DNA of 64,000 bases from Streptomyces aureoverticillatus (GTDB lineage: Bacteria; Actinomycetota; Actinomycetes; Streptomycetales; Streptomycetaceae): the NCBI RefSeq assembly GCF_014649395.1, contig NZ_BMSY01000008.1:124001-188000 (forward strand), in the 5' to 3' direction. Below are positions 8,845 through 17,153 of the stretch, piece by piece. Below the pieces are notes generated by a model, which ran no database searches, was not told the DNA's origin, and saw only the letters and a list, made by a program, of their open reading frames with translations. Each line of letters starts with the position of its first letter. Positions within the stretch are counted from its first letter, which is position 1. The position numbers and the translations under genes were made by a program.

Positions 8845-10040
8845 AGGACCAGGGCCGTCACCAGGTAGGGCACGGCGAACACGGCGAACACCGCCCCGTG
8901 CGTGGTCGCCGACGCAAGGAGGCCGTACGCCCCGTACACCCCGGCCGTCGTCAGCTCCGTGGCCGCGCCCGCGAGGGACGTCACCGTCGCCCGGCTCGGG
9001 CCCGTGATGCGGGCCTGGAGCCGGGCGTCGGCCAGGACCGTGGCCAGTTGGAAACCGCAGAAGGCCAGGGCGACCAGGGCGATGCCCGCGGGGAGCGGGA
9101 GGCCGGCGGCGGGGAGCGCCGCGCCCGCGCCGAGCGCCAGGCCCGCGCAGCCGAGCAGCACCGCGAAGCCGGCCGTGCGGAGGCCCCGTACGGCACCCGC
9201 CAGCAGGCTTCCCGCCGTCGCCCCCACCCAGATCAGCAGCAGCCACCACGGCACTTCCGCGTGCGCCGCGCCTGCCTCCCGCACCAGGAGCGGCGTGTAC
9301 TCGTCCAGGGCGCCCCACACGGCGGTCACGGCCGGGACGAGCAGCAGTGCGCCGCGCACGGAGCGGTTGCCGCGGGCCTCGGCGAGGCCTGTCCGCAGGG
9401 ACGTGAGCCAGCCCTTCCCGGCCGGGGAGGCCTCGTCCACCGGCCGCCCGCCCCGATGCTCCGGCAGCCTCCCCGCCACCGCCGCCGTCAGCACGCACGC
9501 CGCCACGCTCGCCGCCCCCACGAGCCCGTAGCCGCCCGCTTCCCACGCCGGGCCCGCCAGCGCCGTCGCCGTCATCACGCCGAGGAGGGACGCCGCCCGC
9601 GCCCGGCCCATGACGCGGGCGTAGTCGCCGGCCGCGCCCGCGTGCTCCAACTCCTCGTACACCAGGGCCTCCAGCGCGCCGGAGCCGAGCGCGCCCTTCG
9701 CGCCCCACAGCACGAAACCGAGGGCGAACGTCCCGTAGGACGGGGCGAGGAGCCAGAGGGCGAAGCCCGTGGCGGTGAGGAGGGGGCCGGTCCACAGCAG
9801 GAGACGGCGCGAGACCGCGTCGGCCAGGGCGCCGGAGGGGACCTCAAGGGCGATGCCGGTCAGGGACCAGAGGGCGAAGAGGGACGAGATCTGCGTGACG
9901 GACAGGCCCGTGTCGCTGAACAGCAGCGCGTACAGGGGGTAGAGCAGGACGCAGTCGTCCAGGAAGGAGTACGCGTACAGCGTCGCCGTGAGGCGGCGGT
10001 GGCTTCCGGTGCCCGGTGAAGGTCAATGTCGGCGCGTCAT
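8802..10040 (-). pseudogene. MFS transporter interrupted by TGA at codon 6
   Basis: On the minus strand an ATG at 10040 with GGGAG four to five bases upstream begins MTRRH and then meets TGA (10023-10025) in the same frame. Beyond it the frame is open for about 406 codons and reads as a 12-helix MFS transporter: SFLDDCVLLYPLYALLFSDTGLS, the loop motif EVPSGALADAVSRR, then repeated hydrophobic helices to 8802. The first conventional start inside the frame is a GTG at 9713, after four helices' worth of protein. The gene is therefore probably inactivated by one base change, or this is a sequence error. An unrecognised non-standard start just after the TGA cannot be excluded. Its end overlaps the convergent reductase gene. 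Confidence 0.65.
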
Positions 10041-10080
10041 GCTCCCGAGCCTAGGCGCTGTCCGGCGGGTCGGAAAGCTG

Positions 10081-10437
10081 TTAACCGCCCGCACCGGCAT
10101 TCGCCCCGGCCTCCGTCAGGGACTCGTCCGCCCGCGCCCCGGCCAGGATCGCGTCCAGGAGCCCCGGATAGCGCGCGTCCAGGTCCTCCCGCCGCAGCGT
10201 GAGCAGGTTCTCGCGGCCGGACGGGCGCTGCCAGATCACGCCGTTCTCGCGCAGCACCCGCCAGTGGTGCGTCATGGTCGACTTCGCCGGTACGCCGAGG
10301 GTGTTGAGGACGCTCGTGCAGTTGTGGTCCCCGCCCGCGTCCAGGAGCCGGATCACGGAGAGCCGCAGCGGGTTGCCGAGGGCGGTCAGGACGCCGTCGA
10401 CACGGATCTGGTCGCGCTCGGGGTGGCGGTAGCTCAT
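10081..10437 (-). CDS. ArsR-family winged-helix transcriptional regulator
   Basis: 118 residues. It has a winged-helix pattern: ALGNPLRLSVIRLLD, a recognition region VPAKSTMTHHWRVLRENGVI, and a wing RPSGRENLLTLR, as in ArsR/DUF5937-type repressors. The cysteine in DHNCTSVL is single, so metal sensing is not indicated. ATG at 10437 is preferred; an in-frame ATG at 10467 and a longer frame to 10596 exist but would run through the operator sites. It is divergent from the MFS exporter gene at 10586, and the spacer contains three TACGTA-based sites. It probably represses both genes and is relieved by an exporter substrate. Confidence 0.8.
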   Translation of the reverse strand: MSYRHPERDQIRVDGVLTALGNPLRLSVIRLLDAGGDHNCTSVLNTLGVPAKSTMTHHWRVLRENGVIWQRPSGRENLLTLRREDLDARYPGLLDAILAGARADESLTEAGANAGAGG

Positions 10438-10447
10438 GGCCCCCACC

Positions 10448-10470
10448 GTACCTCCGTACGTAGACATACG
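10448..10470. promoter_or_regulatory. TACGTA-type site near the regulator start
   Basis: CCGTACGTAGACATACG lies just upstream of the regulator's ATG and resembles one arm of the two sites at 10511 and 10537. It probably overlaps the regulator's own promoter or leader. Confidence 0.4.
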
Positions 10471-10510
10471 AACCGTCGTCTCCCGTTCCCCCTTGCCGCC
10501 CGCCGCGATC

Positions 10511-10528
10511 GTACGTAAGGATACGTAC
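10511..10528. promoter_or_regulatory. Operator GTACGTA-AGGA-TACGTAC
   Basis: A perfect 7-base inverted repeat with a 4-base centre, in the divergent spacer between the ArsR-type regulator and the MFS gene. It repeats with a period of 26 bases at 10537-10554. Confidence 0.7.
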
Positions 10529-10536
10529 AGTCGATC

Positions 10537-10554
10537 GTACGTAATCCCACGTAC
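10537..10554. promoter_or_regulatory. Operator GTACGT-AATCCC-ACGTAC
   Basis: A perfect 6-base inverted repeat. The two sites sit in 26-base direct repeats (GATCGTACGTAA... ACGTACAGTCG), so two dimers could bind side by side. It lies 32 bases upstream of the MFS start. Confidence 0.7.
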
Positions 10555-10585
10555 AGTCGTACCGTTGCCATGAAGGGGCACCCTC

Positions 10586-12049
10586 GTGTCTGACAAGCAC
10601 CGCCTGGGCTGGAGCCTCGTCCTGCTCGCCCTCGCGCAGACGGTCTACTCGCTGGACCTCAACATCGTCTTCGTCGCGCTCCCGGAGATCGGCTCCGACC
10701 TCGGCTTCCCCGGGCAGACCCAGCAGTTGGTGGTCAGCGCGTACGTCGTCCTCGCGGGCGGCTTCCTGCTGCTCGGCGGGCGCGCGGCCGACCTGCTCGG
10801 GCGGCGGCGGATGTTCGTCCTCGCCCTGACGCTGTACGCCGTCTCGTCCCTCGCGGGCGGGCTCGCGAACAGCGCGGGCGTCATCATCACCGCCCGCGCC
10901 GTGCAGGGGATCGGGGGCGCCCTGCTGCTCCCGGCCACGCTCTCCCTCATCAACAACCTCTTCGAGGAGGGCCCGAAGCGCAATCGGGCGCTCGCCGTGT
11001 GGGGCGGCGCCGGAGCCAGTGGCCTCACCCTCGGGGCGCTGCTCGGCGGCGTGCTCACCGAGCGCTTCGGCTGGCCCGCCGTGTTCTACGTGAACGTGCC
11101 GCTCGCCGGACTCATCGCCCTCGCCGCGCTGTACGTCATGCCGCGCGACCCGGCGCGCGGCGAGCGCCGCCGCTTCGACCTGCCGGGGGCGCTGAGCGTC
11201 ACGGCGGGCTCGACGCTGCTCGTCTTCGGGCTCGTCGAGGGACCCGAGCTGGGCTGGGGCGACCCGCTGGTCGTGGGCGCCTTCGCCGTCGCCGCCGTCC
11301 TCCTCGTGGCCTTCGCGGCGATCGAGGCCCGCAGCGCCGACCCGCTGATGCCGTTCCGGCTCTTCCGCAACCGCAGCCTCACCGTGGGCATGACGGTCAC
11401 GTTCGTCTACATGGCGACGTTCGGTGTGCTGCCGTACTTCCTGACGGTGCTGCTGCAGAGCGTGCACGGCTACAGCGCCCTGGGGACCGGGCTCGCCTTC
11501 CTCGTGCCGTCCGTCGCCATCGCCGCCGGCACCCAGCTCGGCGAGCGCATGACCACGCGCGCGGGCACCCGCGCCACGCTCCTGACCGGCTTCGCCGTCG
11601 GCGTCGTCGGCACCGCCGTGCTCGCCCTCGGCTTCGACGACGGCGCGGGCTACGGCCTGCTCGTGCCCGGGCTCGTGGTGTCCGGCATCGGGCAGGGCGT
11701 CGTGTGGACGGCCATGTGGATCGCCGCCGCCACCGGCACCCCCGCGCACGAGCAGGGCGTCGCCAACGGCATCGCGTCCACGGCCCTGAACATCGGCAAC
11801 GCCATCGGCCTCGCCGTGTTCACGGTGATCGCCGACATCGGCACGGAGGGGAAGGCGGGCGCCGCGCTGCGCACGGCGACCGCCGACGGCGGGTTCCTCG
11901 TGGTGCTCCTGACGGCGGCGGGCATGGCGGCGGGCCTGCTCGTCACGCTCGCCCTGCCCCGGTCGCGCGCCGCCCGTACGGTACGGGCGTCACGCACCGG
12001 TCAGGACGCCGCCGACCTCGTCAACGCCCCAGGAAAATCGGGTTCGTGA
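10586..12049 (+). CDS. MFS drug/metabolite exporter, DHA2 type (14 helices)
   Basis: 487 residues, the usual length for 14-helix DHA2 proton antiporters. Visible: LDLNIVFVALPEIGSDLGF at helix 1, the loop motif GGRAADLLGRRRMF, ARAVQGIGGALLLPATLSLI in helix 4, and the helix-5 antiporter motif WGGAGASGLTLGALLGGVL. Such proteins pump drugs or the cell's own metabolites out of the membrane. GTG at 10586 is preceded by GAAGGGG. It is divergent from an ArsR-type repressor and downstream of two palindromic operators, so it is probably inducible. Its last 29 bases overlap the convergent PHP-hydrolase gene. Confidence 0.88.
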   Translation: MSDKHRLGWSLVLLALAQTVYSLDLNIVFVALPEIGSDLGFPGQTQQLVVSAYVVLAGGFLLLGGRAADLLGRRRMFVLALTLYAVSSLAGGLANSAGVIITARAVQGIGGALLLPATLSLINNLFEEGPKRNRALAVWGGAGASGLTLGALLGGVLTERFGWPAVFYVNVPLAGLIALAALYVMPRDPARGERRRFDLPGALSVTAGSTLLVFGLVEGPELGWGDPLVVGAFAVAAVLLVAFAAIEARSADPLMPFRLFRNRSLTVGMTVTFVYMATFGVLPYFLTVLLQSVHGYSALGTGLAFLVPSVAIAAGTQLGERMTTRAGTRATLLTGFAVGVVGTAVLALGFDDGAGYGLLVPGLVVSGIGQGVVWTAMWIAAATGTPAHEQGVANGIASTALNIGNAIGLAVFTVIADIGTEGKAGAALRTATADGGFLVVLLTAAGMAAGLLVTLALPRSRAARTVRASRTGQDAADLVNAPGKSGS

Positions 12050-13541
12050 GGGCCGCCATGGGGCCGGGAAGCGGCGGCGCCACCTGCGGCCTGCGCACTT
12101 CCGCCCGGACGTACGCCGCGTACGAAGCCGTCGTACGCCACTCGGCGGACCCGGCCCCCGACTCGGGGATCACCGGGCTGGTGAACAGCACGCCCTGGTC
12201 GGTCACGAAGCGGATCGTGCAGCCGGGGACGCCCTTGACGTCGAGGCGGACCGTCACCGGGTCGTTCGCGTCCACCCGCAGCCGCTCGCCGATGCCCGCG
12301 TGCCCGCCCTTGCCGCCGGAGGCGGAGAAGGCCAGCTCGACCGCCTTGGACTCGGCGAGGTAGGAGCGGCCCGCGCGGATGCCCTCCTGGATGGCCTCGC
12401 GGGTCAGGTCGTCGGCGAGGACGACGGTCTGCGGGCGGCCGACGGGGTCGGGGTCGCGGTGGGCGTCGCTGTTGCCCATCGCCGGGGTCCAGCGGCGGCC
12501 GCCGCGCGCGGCGGCGACGAGCGCGTTGTCCCACTCGGAGATCGCCACCTCGTCCTCCGGCGAGTACGCGCCGTTCCACACCTCGACCGCGTCCGCCTCG
12601 CCGAAGCCGAACTTCCAGTTGCAGCCGACGCAGGTGGCGTGCGGGTGGGCGGGCACGACCAGGCCGCCGGTGCGGCGGATCTGCCGGGCGTAGTGGCCGA
12701 ATCGGTTGTCGCGGGCGCGGTAGCGCCAGTCGACGAAGGTGCCGGGCTCGGTGCCGATCGCGAGGACGTGGCCGTTTCGGGTGGTGATCTCCTCGCCGAG
12801 CAGGACGAGCAGATCGTCATCGGCCACCTCGGACCAGTGGGCGTGCGCGGACTGGGTGTTGTGCTCGGAGGTGTTGATGAAGTCGAGCCCGGCGGCGCGG
12901 GCGAGGGCGCCGATCTCGGCGGGGGTGCGGCGGCCGTCGGAGTACCAGGTGTGCAGGTGGCAGTCGCCCCGGTACCAGGCGCGGCCCCGCCCCTTCGCCC
13001 GCTCCGGCGGGTACTTCGGCTTCGGGGTGGTGCCGGGCGCCCCGTAGGTGAGGGTGATCGTCACCTCGTACGGCAGCCCCTGCGGGGCCACGGTGTAGGG
13101 GCCGAGCGCGATGTTCCACGTCCCGGCGCGCACCGGGCCCGGGATGTACCCGGGCGTCGCGTCGTCGGCGCGGATGAAGAACTCCGTGCGCGCCCCGCCC
13201 GACCACCCGCGGAAGCCCTTCCCGCCGAGCGCCGTGCCGCGCTCGTCGAAGATCCCGATGTCGAGCGCGTTGCCCACGGTGCCGGGCGGCACCGCCGGCT
13301 TCTCGTACGTGTACGAGACGTGGATCTGCTGGACCCCGCGCGGGACCTCGACCGGCAGATACACGAAGTCCGGCGATCCGGTGGGCAGTGTGCCCCTGAC
13401 CGTCTTCGTCTCTTTCCCGTCGCGCCGCTCCTCGGCGGCGCCGGCGCTGCTCGCGAAGCTCACGCTGCCCAACGTAAGGGCGGTCGCCGCCCCCGTCACG
13501 AGCAGCGCGCGTCTGTTCAGGTGGCTTTCGTCCTCGCACAT
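12021..13541 (-). CDS. Tat-exported PHP-domain metallohydrolase (CehA/McbA type)
   Basis: 506 residues. The N-terminus has a twin-arginine signal (NRRALLVTGAATAL, then an Ala-rich end), so the folded protein is probably exported. After a beta-rich N-terminal domain, a PHP-type phosphoesterase domain begins near residue 195 with the HxH metal motif in GDCHLHT, followed by NTSEHN, LGEEI, VPAHPHA, EVWNG and NSDAH, all expected metal ligands of the family. Named relatives hydrolyse carbamates or phosphoesters; the substrate here is unknown. ATG at 13541 is chosen because the signal peptide begins there; the longer frame upstream is not needed. Convergent overlap with the MFS exporter is 29 bases. 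Confidence 0.82.
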   Translation of the reverse strand: MCEDESHLNRRALLVTGAATALTLGSVSFASSAGAAEERRDGKETKTVRGTLPTGSPDFVYLPVEVPRGVQQIHVSYTYEKPAVPPGTVGNALDIGIFDERGTALGGKGFRGWSGGARTEFFIRADDATPGYIPGPVRAGTWNIALGPYTVAPQGLPYEVTITLTYGAPGTTPKPKYPPERAKGRGRAWYRGDCHLHTWYSDGRRTPAEIGALARAAGLDFINTSEHNTQSAHAHWSEVADDDLLVLLGEEITTRNGHVLAIGTEPGTFVDWRYRARDNRFGHYARQIRRTGGLVVPAHPHATCVGCNWKFGFGEADAVEVWNGAYSPEDEVAISEWDNALVAAARGGRRWTPAMGNSDAHRDPDPVGRPQTVVLADDLTREAIQEGIRAGRSYLAESKAVELAFSASGGKGGHAGIGERLRVDANDPVTVRLDVKGVPGCTIRFVTDQGVLFTSPVIPESGAGSAEWRTTASYAAYVRAEVRRPQVAPPLPGPMAALTNPIFLGR

Positions 13542-13801
13542 GCTGCGGCTCCCCAGAGGTCGTGGGCGAAGGTGCCCGACGGTGACAGCGTGACGCCGGT
13601 GCTCACTGCGACTTTGGTATTGAGCCGTGAACTCCCTTGTAAGGGAAGGGGATCGGCGGGTTTCGCGCAGTCGTCCGGTTCGGCGGAGCGCGGGCGGCGC
13701 ACCGGCGGAGCGCAGCGGGACGAGGCGGCGGAGCACAGCGGGACGAAGCGGCGGGGAAGTGACTGTATGGGTCAGGTGTTCCCGCTCGTATGCTCAAGGA
13801 C

Positions 13802-16417
13802 ATGACCAACAGCGCACAGCCCCCCGAGGCCGGACGTCCCACCGCCAACGCCATGCGCCGGGCGCTGAAACGTGCCAGGGACGGGGTCGCGCTGGACGTG
13901 GCGGAGGCCGCGGTGCTGCTCCAGGCGCGCGGCGACGACCTGGAGGACCTGGCGGCGTCGGCCGGGCGGGTGCGGGACGCGGGGCTCGCGGCGGAGGGGC
14001 GCGCGGGCGTCATCACGTACTCGAAGAGCGTCTTCATCCCGCTCACCCGGCTGTGCCGCGACAAGTGCCACTACTGCACGTTCGTGACCGTCCCGGGCAA
14101 GCTGCGCCGGGCCGGGCACGGGATGTTCATGTCGCCGGACGAGGTCCTGGACATCGCGCGCCGCGGCGCCGAACTGGGCTGCAAGGAAGCGCTCATCACC
14201 CTCGGCGACAAGCCGGAGGACCGCTGGCCCGAGGCGCGCGCGTGGCTGGAGGCGGAGGGCTACGACGACACGATCGCGTACGTACGGGCCATCTCGATCC
14301 GCATCCTGGAGGAGACGGGCCTCCTGCCGCACCTCAACCCGGGCGTCATGTCCTGGACCGACTTCCAGCGGCTCAAGCCCGTCGCGCCCAGCATGGGGAT
14401 GATGCTGGAGACCACGGCGACGCGGCTGTGGAGCGAGCCGGGCGGGCCGCACCACGGCTCACCGGACAAGGAACCGGCCGTGCGGCTGCGGGTGTTGGAG
14501 GACGCGGGACGGTCGTCCGTGCCGTTCACCAGCGGGCTGCTCATCGGGATCGGGGAGACGTACGAGGAGCGGGCGGACTCGCTGTTCGCGCTGCGCCGCG
14601 TGGCCCGGTCCTACCACGGCATCCAGGAGCTGATCATCCAGAACTTCCGCGCCAAGCCGGACACGGCGATGCGCGGCATGCCGGACGCGGAAATGGACGA
14701 TCTGGTCGCGACGGTGGCCGTGGCGCGGCACATCATGGGGCCCGCCGGGTGCATCCAGGCCCCGCCCAACCTCGTCGACGGGGAGTACGGGCGGCTCATC
14801 CGGGCCGGGATCGACGACTGGGGCGGGGTCTCGCCGCTCACCATCGACCACGTCAACCCCGAGAAGCCCTGGCCGCAGATCGAGGAGCTGGCGGCGCGGT
14901 CCGAGGCGGAGGGCTTCCGCCTGGCGGAACGGCTCTGTGTGTATCCGGAGTTCGTGCTGCGCGGCGAGCCGTGGCTCGATCCGCGGCTCCAGCCGCACGT
15001 GCGGGCCCTCGCCGACCCGTCGAGCGGCCTCGCCGACCCCGACGCCCCGGTGCGCGGCCTGCCCTGGCAGGAGCCCGACGAGGGGTACGTGGCCACGAAG
15101 TCATCGGGCCGCACCGACCTGCACCACACCATCGACACCACCGGCCGCACCTCCGACCGGCGCGACGACTTCGACGAGGTGTACGGCGACTGGGAGGCGC
15201 TGCGGGAACAGGCCGCGCCCGGGATGGTGCCCTCGCGCATCGACGGCGACGTGCGCGCGGCGCTCGCGACGGCCGCCGACGACCCCACCCGGCTGACGGA
15301 CGACGAGGCCCTCGCCCTGCTGCACGCCGACGGCCCCGCCCTCGACGCCCTCTGCTCCGTCGCCGACGACGTCCGCAAGTCCGCCGTCGGTGACGACGTC
15401 ACGTACATCGTCACGCGCAACATCAACTTCACCAACGTCTGCTACACGGGCTGCCGCTTCTGCGCCTTCGCGCAGCGGCGCACGGACGCCGACGCCTACA
15501 CCCTGTCCCTGGACCAGGTCGCGGACCGCGCGGCGCAGGCCTGGGACGTGGGCGCCGTCGAGGTGTGCATGCAGGGCGGCATCCACCCGGACCTGCCCGG
15601 CACGGCGTACTTCGACATCGCGCGCGCCGTGAAGGAGCGCGTGCCCGGCATGCACGTGCACGCCTTCTCGCCGATGGAGGTCGTCAACGGCGCGACCCGC
15701 ACCGGGCTTTCGATACGGGAGTGGCTCACGCGCGCCAAGGAGTCGGGCCTCGACTCCATCCCCGGCACGGCCGCCGAGATCCTCGACGACGAGGTGCGCT
15801 GGATCCTCACCAAGGGCAAGCTGCCCGCCGCGACCTGGATCGAGGTCGTGAAGACGGCGCACGAACTGGGCCTGCGCTCCTCGTCCACGATGATGTACGG
15901 CCACGTGGACCAGCCGCGCCACTGGCTCGGCCACTTCCGTACGCTGGCCGCGATGCAACGGGACAACCTGGACAAGGGCGTCGAGGGCTTCACGGAGTTC
16001 GTGACGCTGCCGTTCATCCACACCAACGCGCCCGTGTACCTGGCCGGGATCGCCCGCCCCGGCCCCACCACCCGCGACAACCGCGCGGTCACGGCGATGG
16101 CCCGGCTCCTCCTCCACCCCCACATCCCCAACATCCAGACGAGCTGGGTGAAGCTGGGCGCGGACGGCGCCGCGGAGATGCTGCGCTCCGGGGCGAACGA
16201 CCTCGGCGGCACGCTGATGGAGGAGACCATCTCCCGCATGGCCGGGTCGAGTTACGGCTCCTACCGCTCGGTGCAGGACCTCGTCGCGATCGCCGAGGCC
16301 GCGGGCCGCCCGTCGAAGCCGCGCACGACGCTGTACGGCGAGGTGCCGGAGGAGCGACGGCGGGCGGCCGCCGCGTCGGACGGCCACTTGCCGGAGCTGC
16401 TGCCGCTGGTGGACTGA
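13802..16417 (+). CDS. fbiC: Bifunctional FO synthase (CofG + CofH), F420 biosynthesis
   Basis: 871 residues, the fused actinobacterial form. Two radical-SAM domains are visible: the CofG half with CRDKCHYC near residue 88, and the CofH half with CYTGCRFC near residue 547. Each three-cysteine motif binds a [4Fe-4S] cluster. Together they join 5-amino-6-ribitylaminouracil and tyrosine into FO, the chromophore of coenzyme F420, in the cytoplasm. The start is uncertain: ATG at 13802 gives MTNSAQPP, while ATG at 13790 adds four residues and neither has well-spaced Shine-Dalgarno sequence. It is transcribed alone. The window also holds two LLM-class enzymes and an F420/NADP reductase-like gene, potential users of the cofactor. 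Confidence 0.95.
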   Translation: MTNSAQPPEAGRPTANAMRRALKRARDGVALDVAEAAVLLQARGDDLEDLAASAGRVRDAGLAAEGRAGVITYSKSVFIPLTRLCRDKCHYCTFVTVPGKLRRAGHGMFMSPDEVLDIARRGAELGCKEALITLGDKPEDRWPEARAWLEAEGYDDTIAYVRAISIRILEETGLLPHLNPGVMSWTDFQRLKPVAPSMGMMLETTATRLWSEPGGPHHGSPDKEPAVRLRVLEDAGRSSVPFTSGLLIGIGETYEERADSLFALRRVARSYHGIQELIIQNFRAKPDTAMRGMPDAEMDDLVATVAVARHIMGPAGCIQAPPNLVDGEYGRLIRAGIDDWGGVSPLTIDHVNPEKPWPQIEELAARSEAEGFRLAERLCVYPEFVLRGEPWLDPRLQPHVRALADPSSGLADPDAPVRGLPWQEPDEGYVATKSSGRTDLHHTIDTTGRTSDRRDDFDEVYGDWEALREQAAPGMVPSRIDGDVRAALATAADDPTRLTDDEALALLHADGPALDALCSVADDVRKSAVGDDVTYIVTRNINFTNVCYTGCRFCAFAQRRTDADAYTLSLDQVADRAAQAWDVGAVEVCMQGGIHPDLPGTAYFDIARAVKERVPGMHVHAFSPMEVVNGATRTGLSIREWLTRAKESGLDSIPGTAAEILDDEVRWILTKGKLPAATWIEVVKTAHELGLRSSSTMMYGHVDQPRHWLGHFRTLAAMQRDNLDKGVEGFTEFVTLPFIHTNAPVYLAGIARPGPTTRDNRAVTAMARLLLHPHIPNIQTSWVKLGADGAAEMLRSGANDLGGTLMEETISRMAGSSYGSYRSVQDLVAIAEAAGRPSKPRTTLYGEVPEERRRAAAASDGHLPELLPLVD

Positions 16418-16422
16418 GAACC

Positions 16423-16439
16423 GGGCCCACGGTGGGCCT
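16423..16439 (+). terminator. Hairpin after fbiC
   Basis: GGCCCA and TGGGCC around a CGG loop, plus a G-T closing pair, six bases past the stop. It is short and lacks a T-run, but lies between fbiC and a convergent gene, where a two-way terminator is expected. Confidence 0.4.
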
Positions 16440-16475
16440 GTGCGGCGTGCGGGGCGCGTGCGGGGCGCCCCCTCG

Positions 16476-16862
16476 TCAGGCGTACGTCGTCTTCTGCCGG
16501 CACGTCTCGTAGTGGATCCCCTTGGACGGGGAGCCCTGCCAGTTCGCCGTGCAGACACGAACGGCTACGGCGACCCCCTCCGGCAGGTTCAGGTTGCGGT
16601 GAACCGTGGTCCCCGCTCCGTTCTTGTTCCAGTAGTAGTACAGGGAGCCACGGTCGACGATGGCGACCACCGAGCGTCCGTCCTTTTCCAGGTCGGTGAT
16701 GTACAGGTGGTCGCCGTAGGTCTTGAACGTCGCCTTGCCGTGGTCCCCCCAGGTGTGCACGGTGATGTCCGGCCCACTTCCCCTGGCGTGCGCGGTTCCG
16801 GAGGTGAGAGCCATGAGGGCCGCTACCGAGCCGGTGAGAACAGTGCGTGCGAGTGTGCGCAT
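16476..16862 (-). CDS. Small secreted protein of unknown function
   Basis: 128 residues. A Sec signal peptide is clear (MRTLARTVLTGSVAALMALTSGTAHA, given here only as its features: basic start, hydrophobic core, Ala-x-Ala end near residue 26). The mature part of about 100 residues is beta-rich and polar (TVHTWGDHGKATFKTYGDHL ... DRGSLYYYWNKNGAG) and has two cysteines near the C-terminus (VCTANW and ETCRQK) that could form one disulfide. ATG has GGAAGG upstream. I do not recognise the family. It is convergent with fbiC and divergent from the DUF1906 gene. Confidence 0.75.
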   Translation of the reverse strand: MRTLARTVLTGSVAALMALTSGTAHARGSGPDITVHTWGDHGKATFKTYGDHLYITDLEKDGRSVVAIVDRGSLYYYWNKNGAGTTVHRNLNLPEGVAVAVRVCTANWQGSPSKGIHYETCRQKTTYA

Positions 16863-17153
16863 GGGTGGTCCTTCCGGGCACGTAAAGGTGCCGAATGTCG
16901 ATCGATCCGATCCGCACAGCTTTCCCTATGCACCCAACTCTATCGACATCTCTTCCGGTGACGCATGGCGGGGCGTGGCAGGTCGCCAAGTTCGCGATTT
17001 ACGCGCCAAGTTGAAGTCGCTGACACGGCTTGTTCTGGAAGGTTTCTTAATGCCCCTGCTGCGCGCTCGATGCCAATTTGTGATCCCGGTTATGGAATTG
17101 ACTGGCAGGTAGGTAGCGTCGCGCTCACGTATTTCTCGCAAAGGGGGGCTCGT

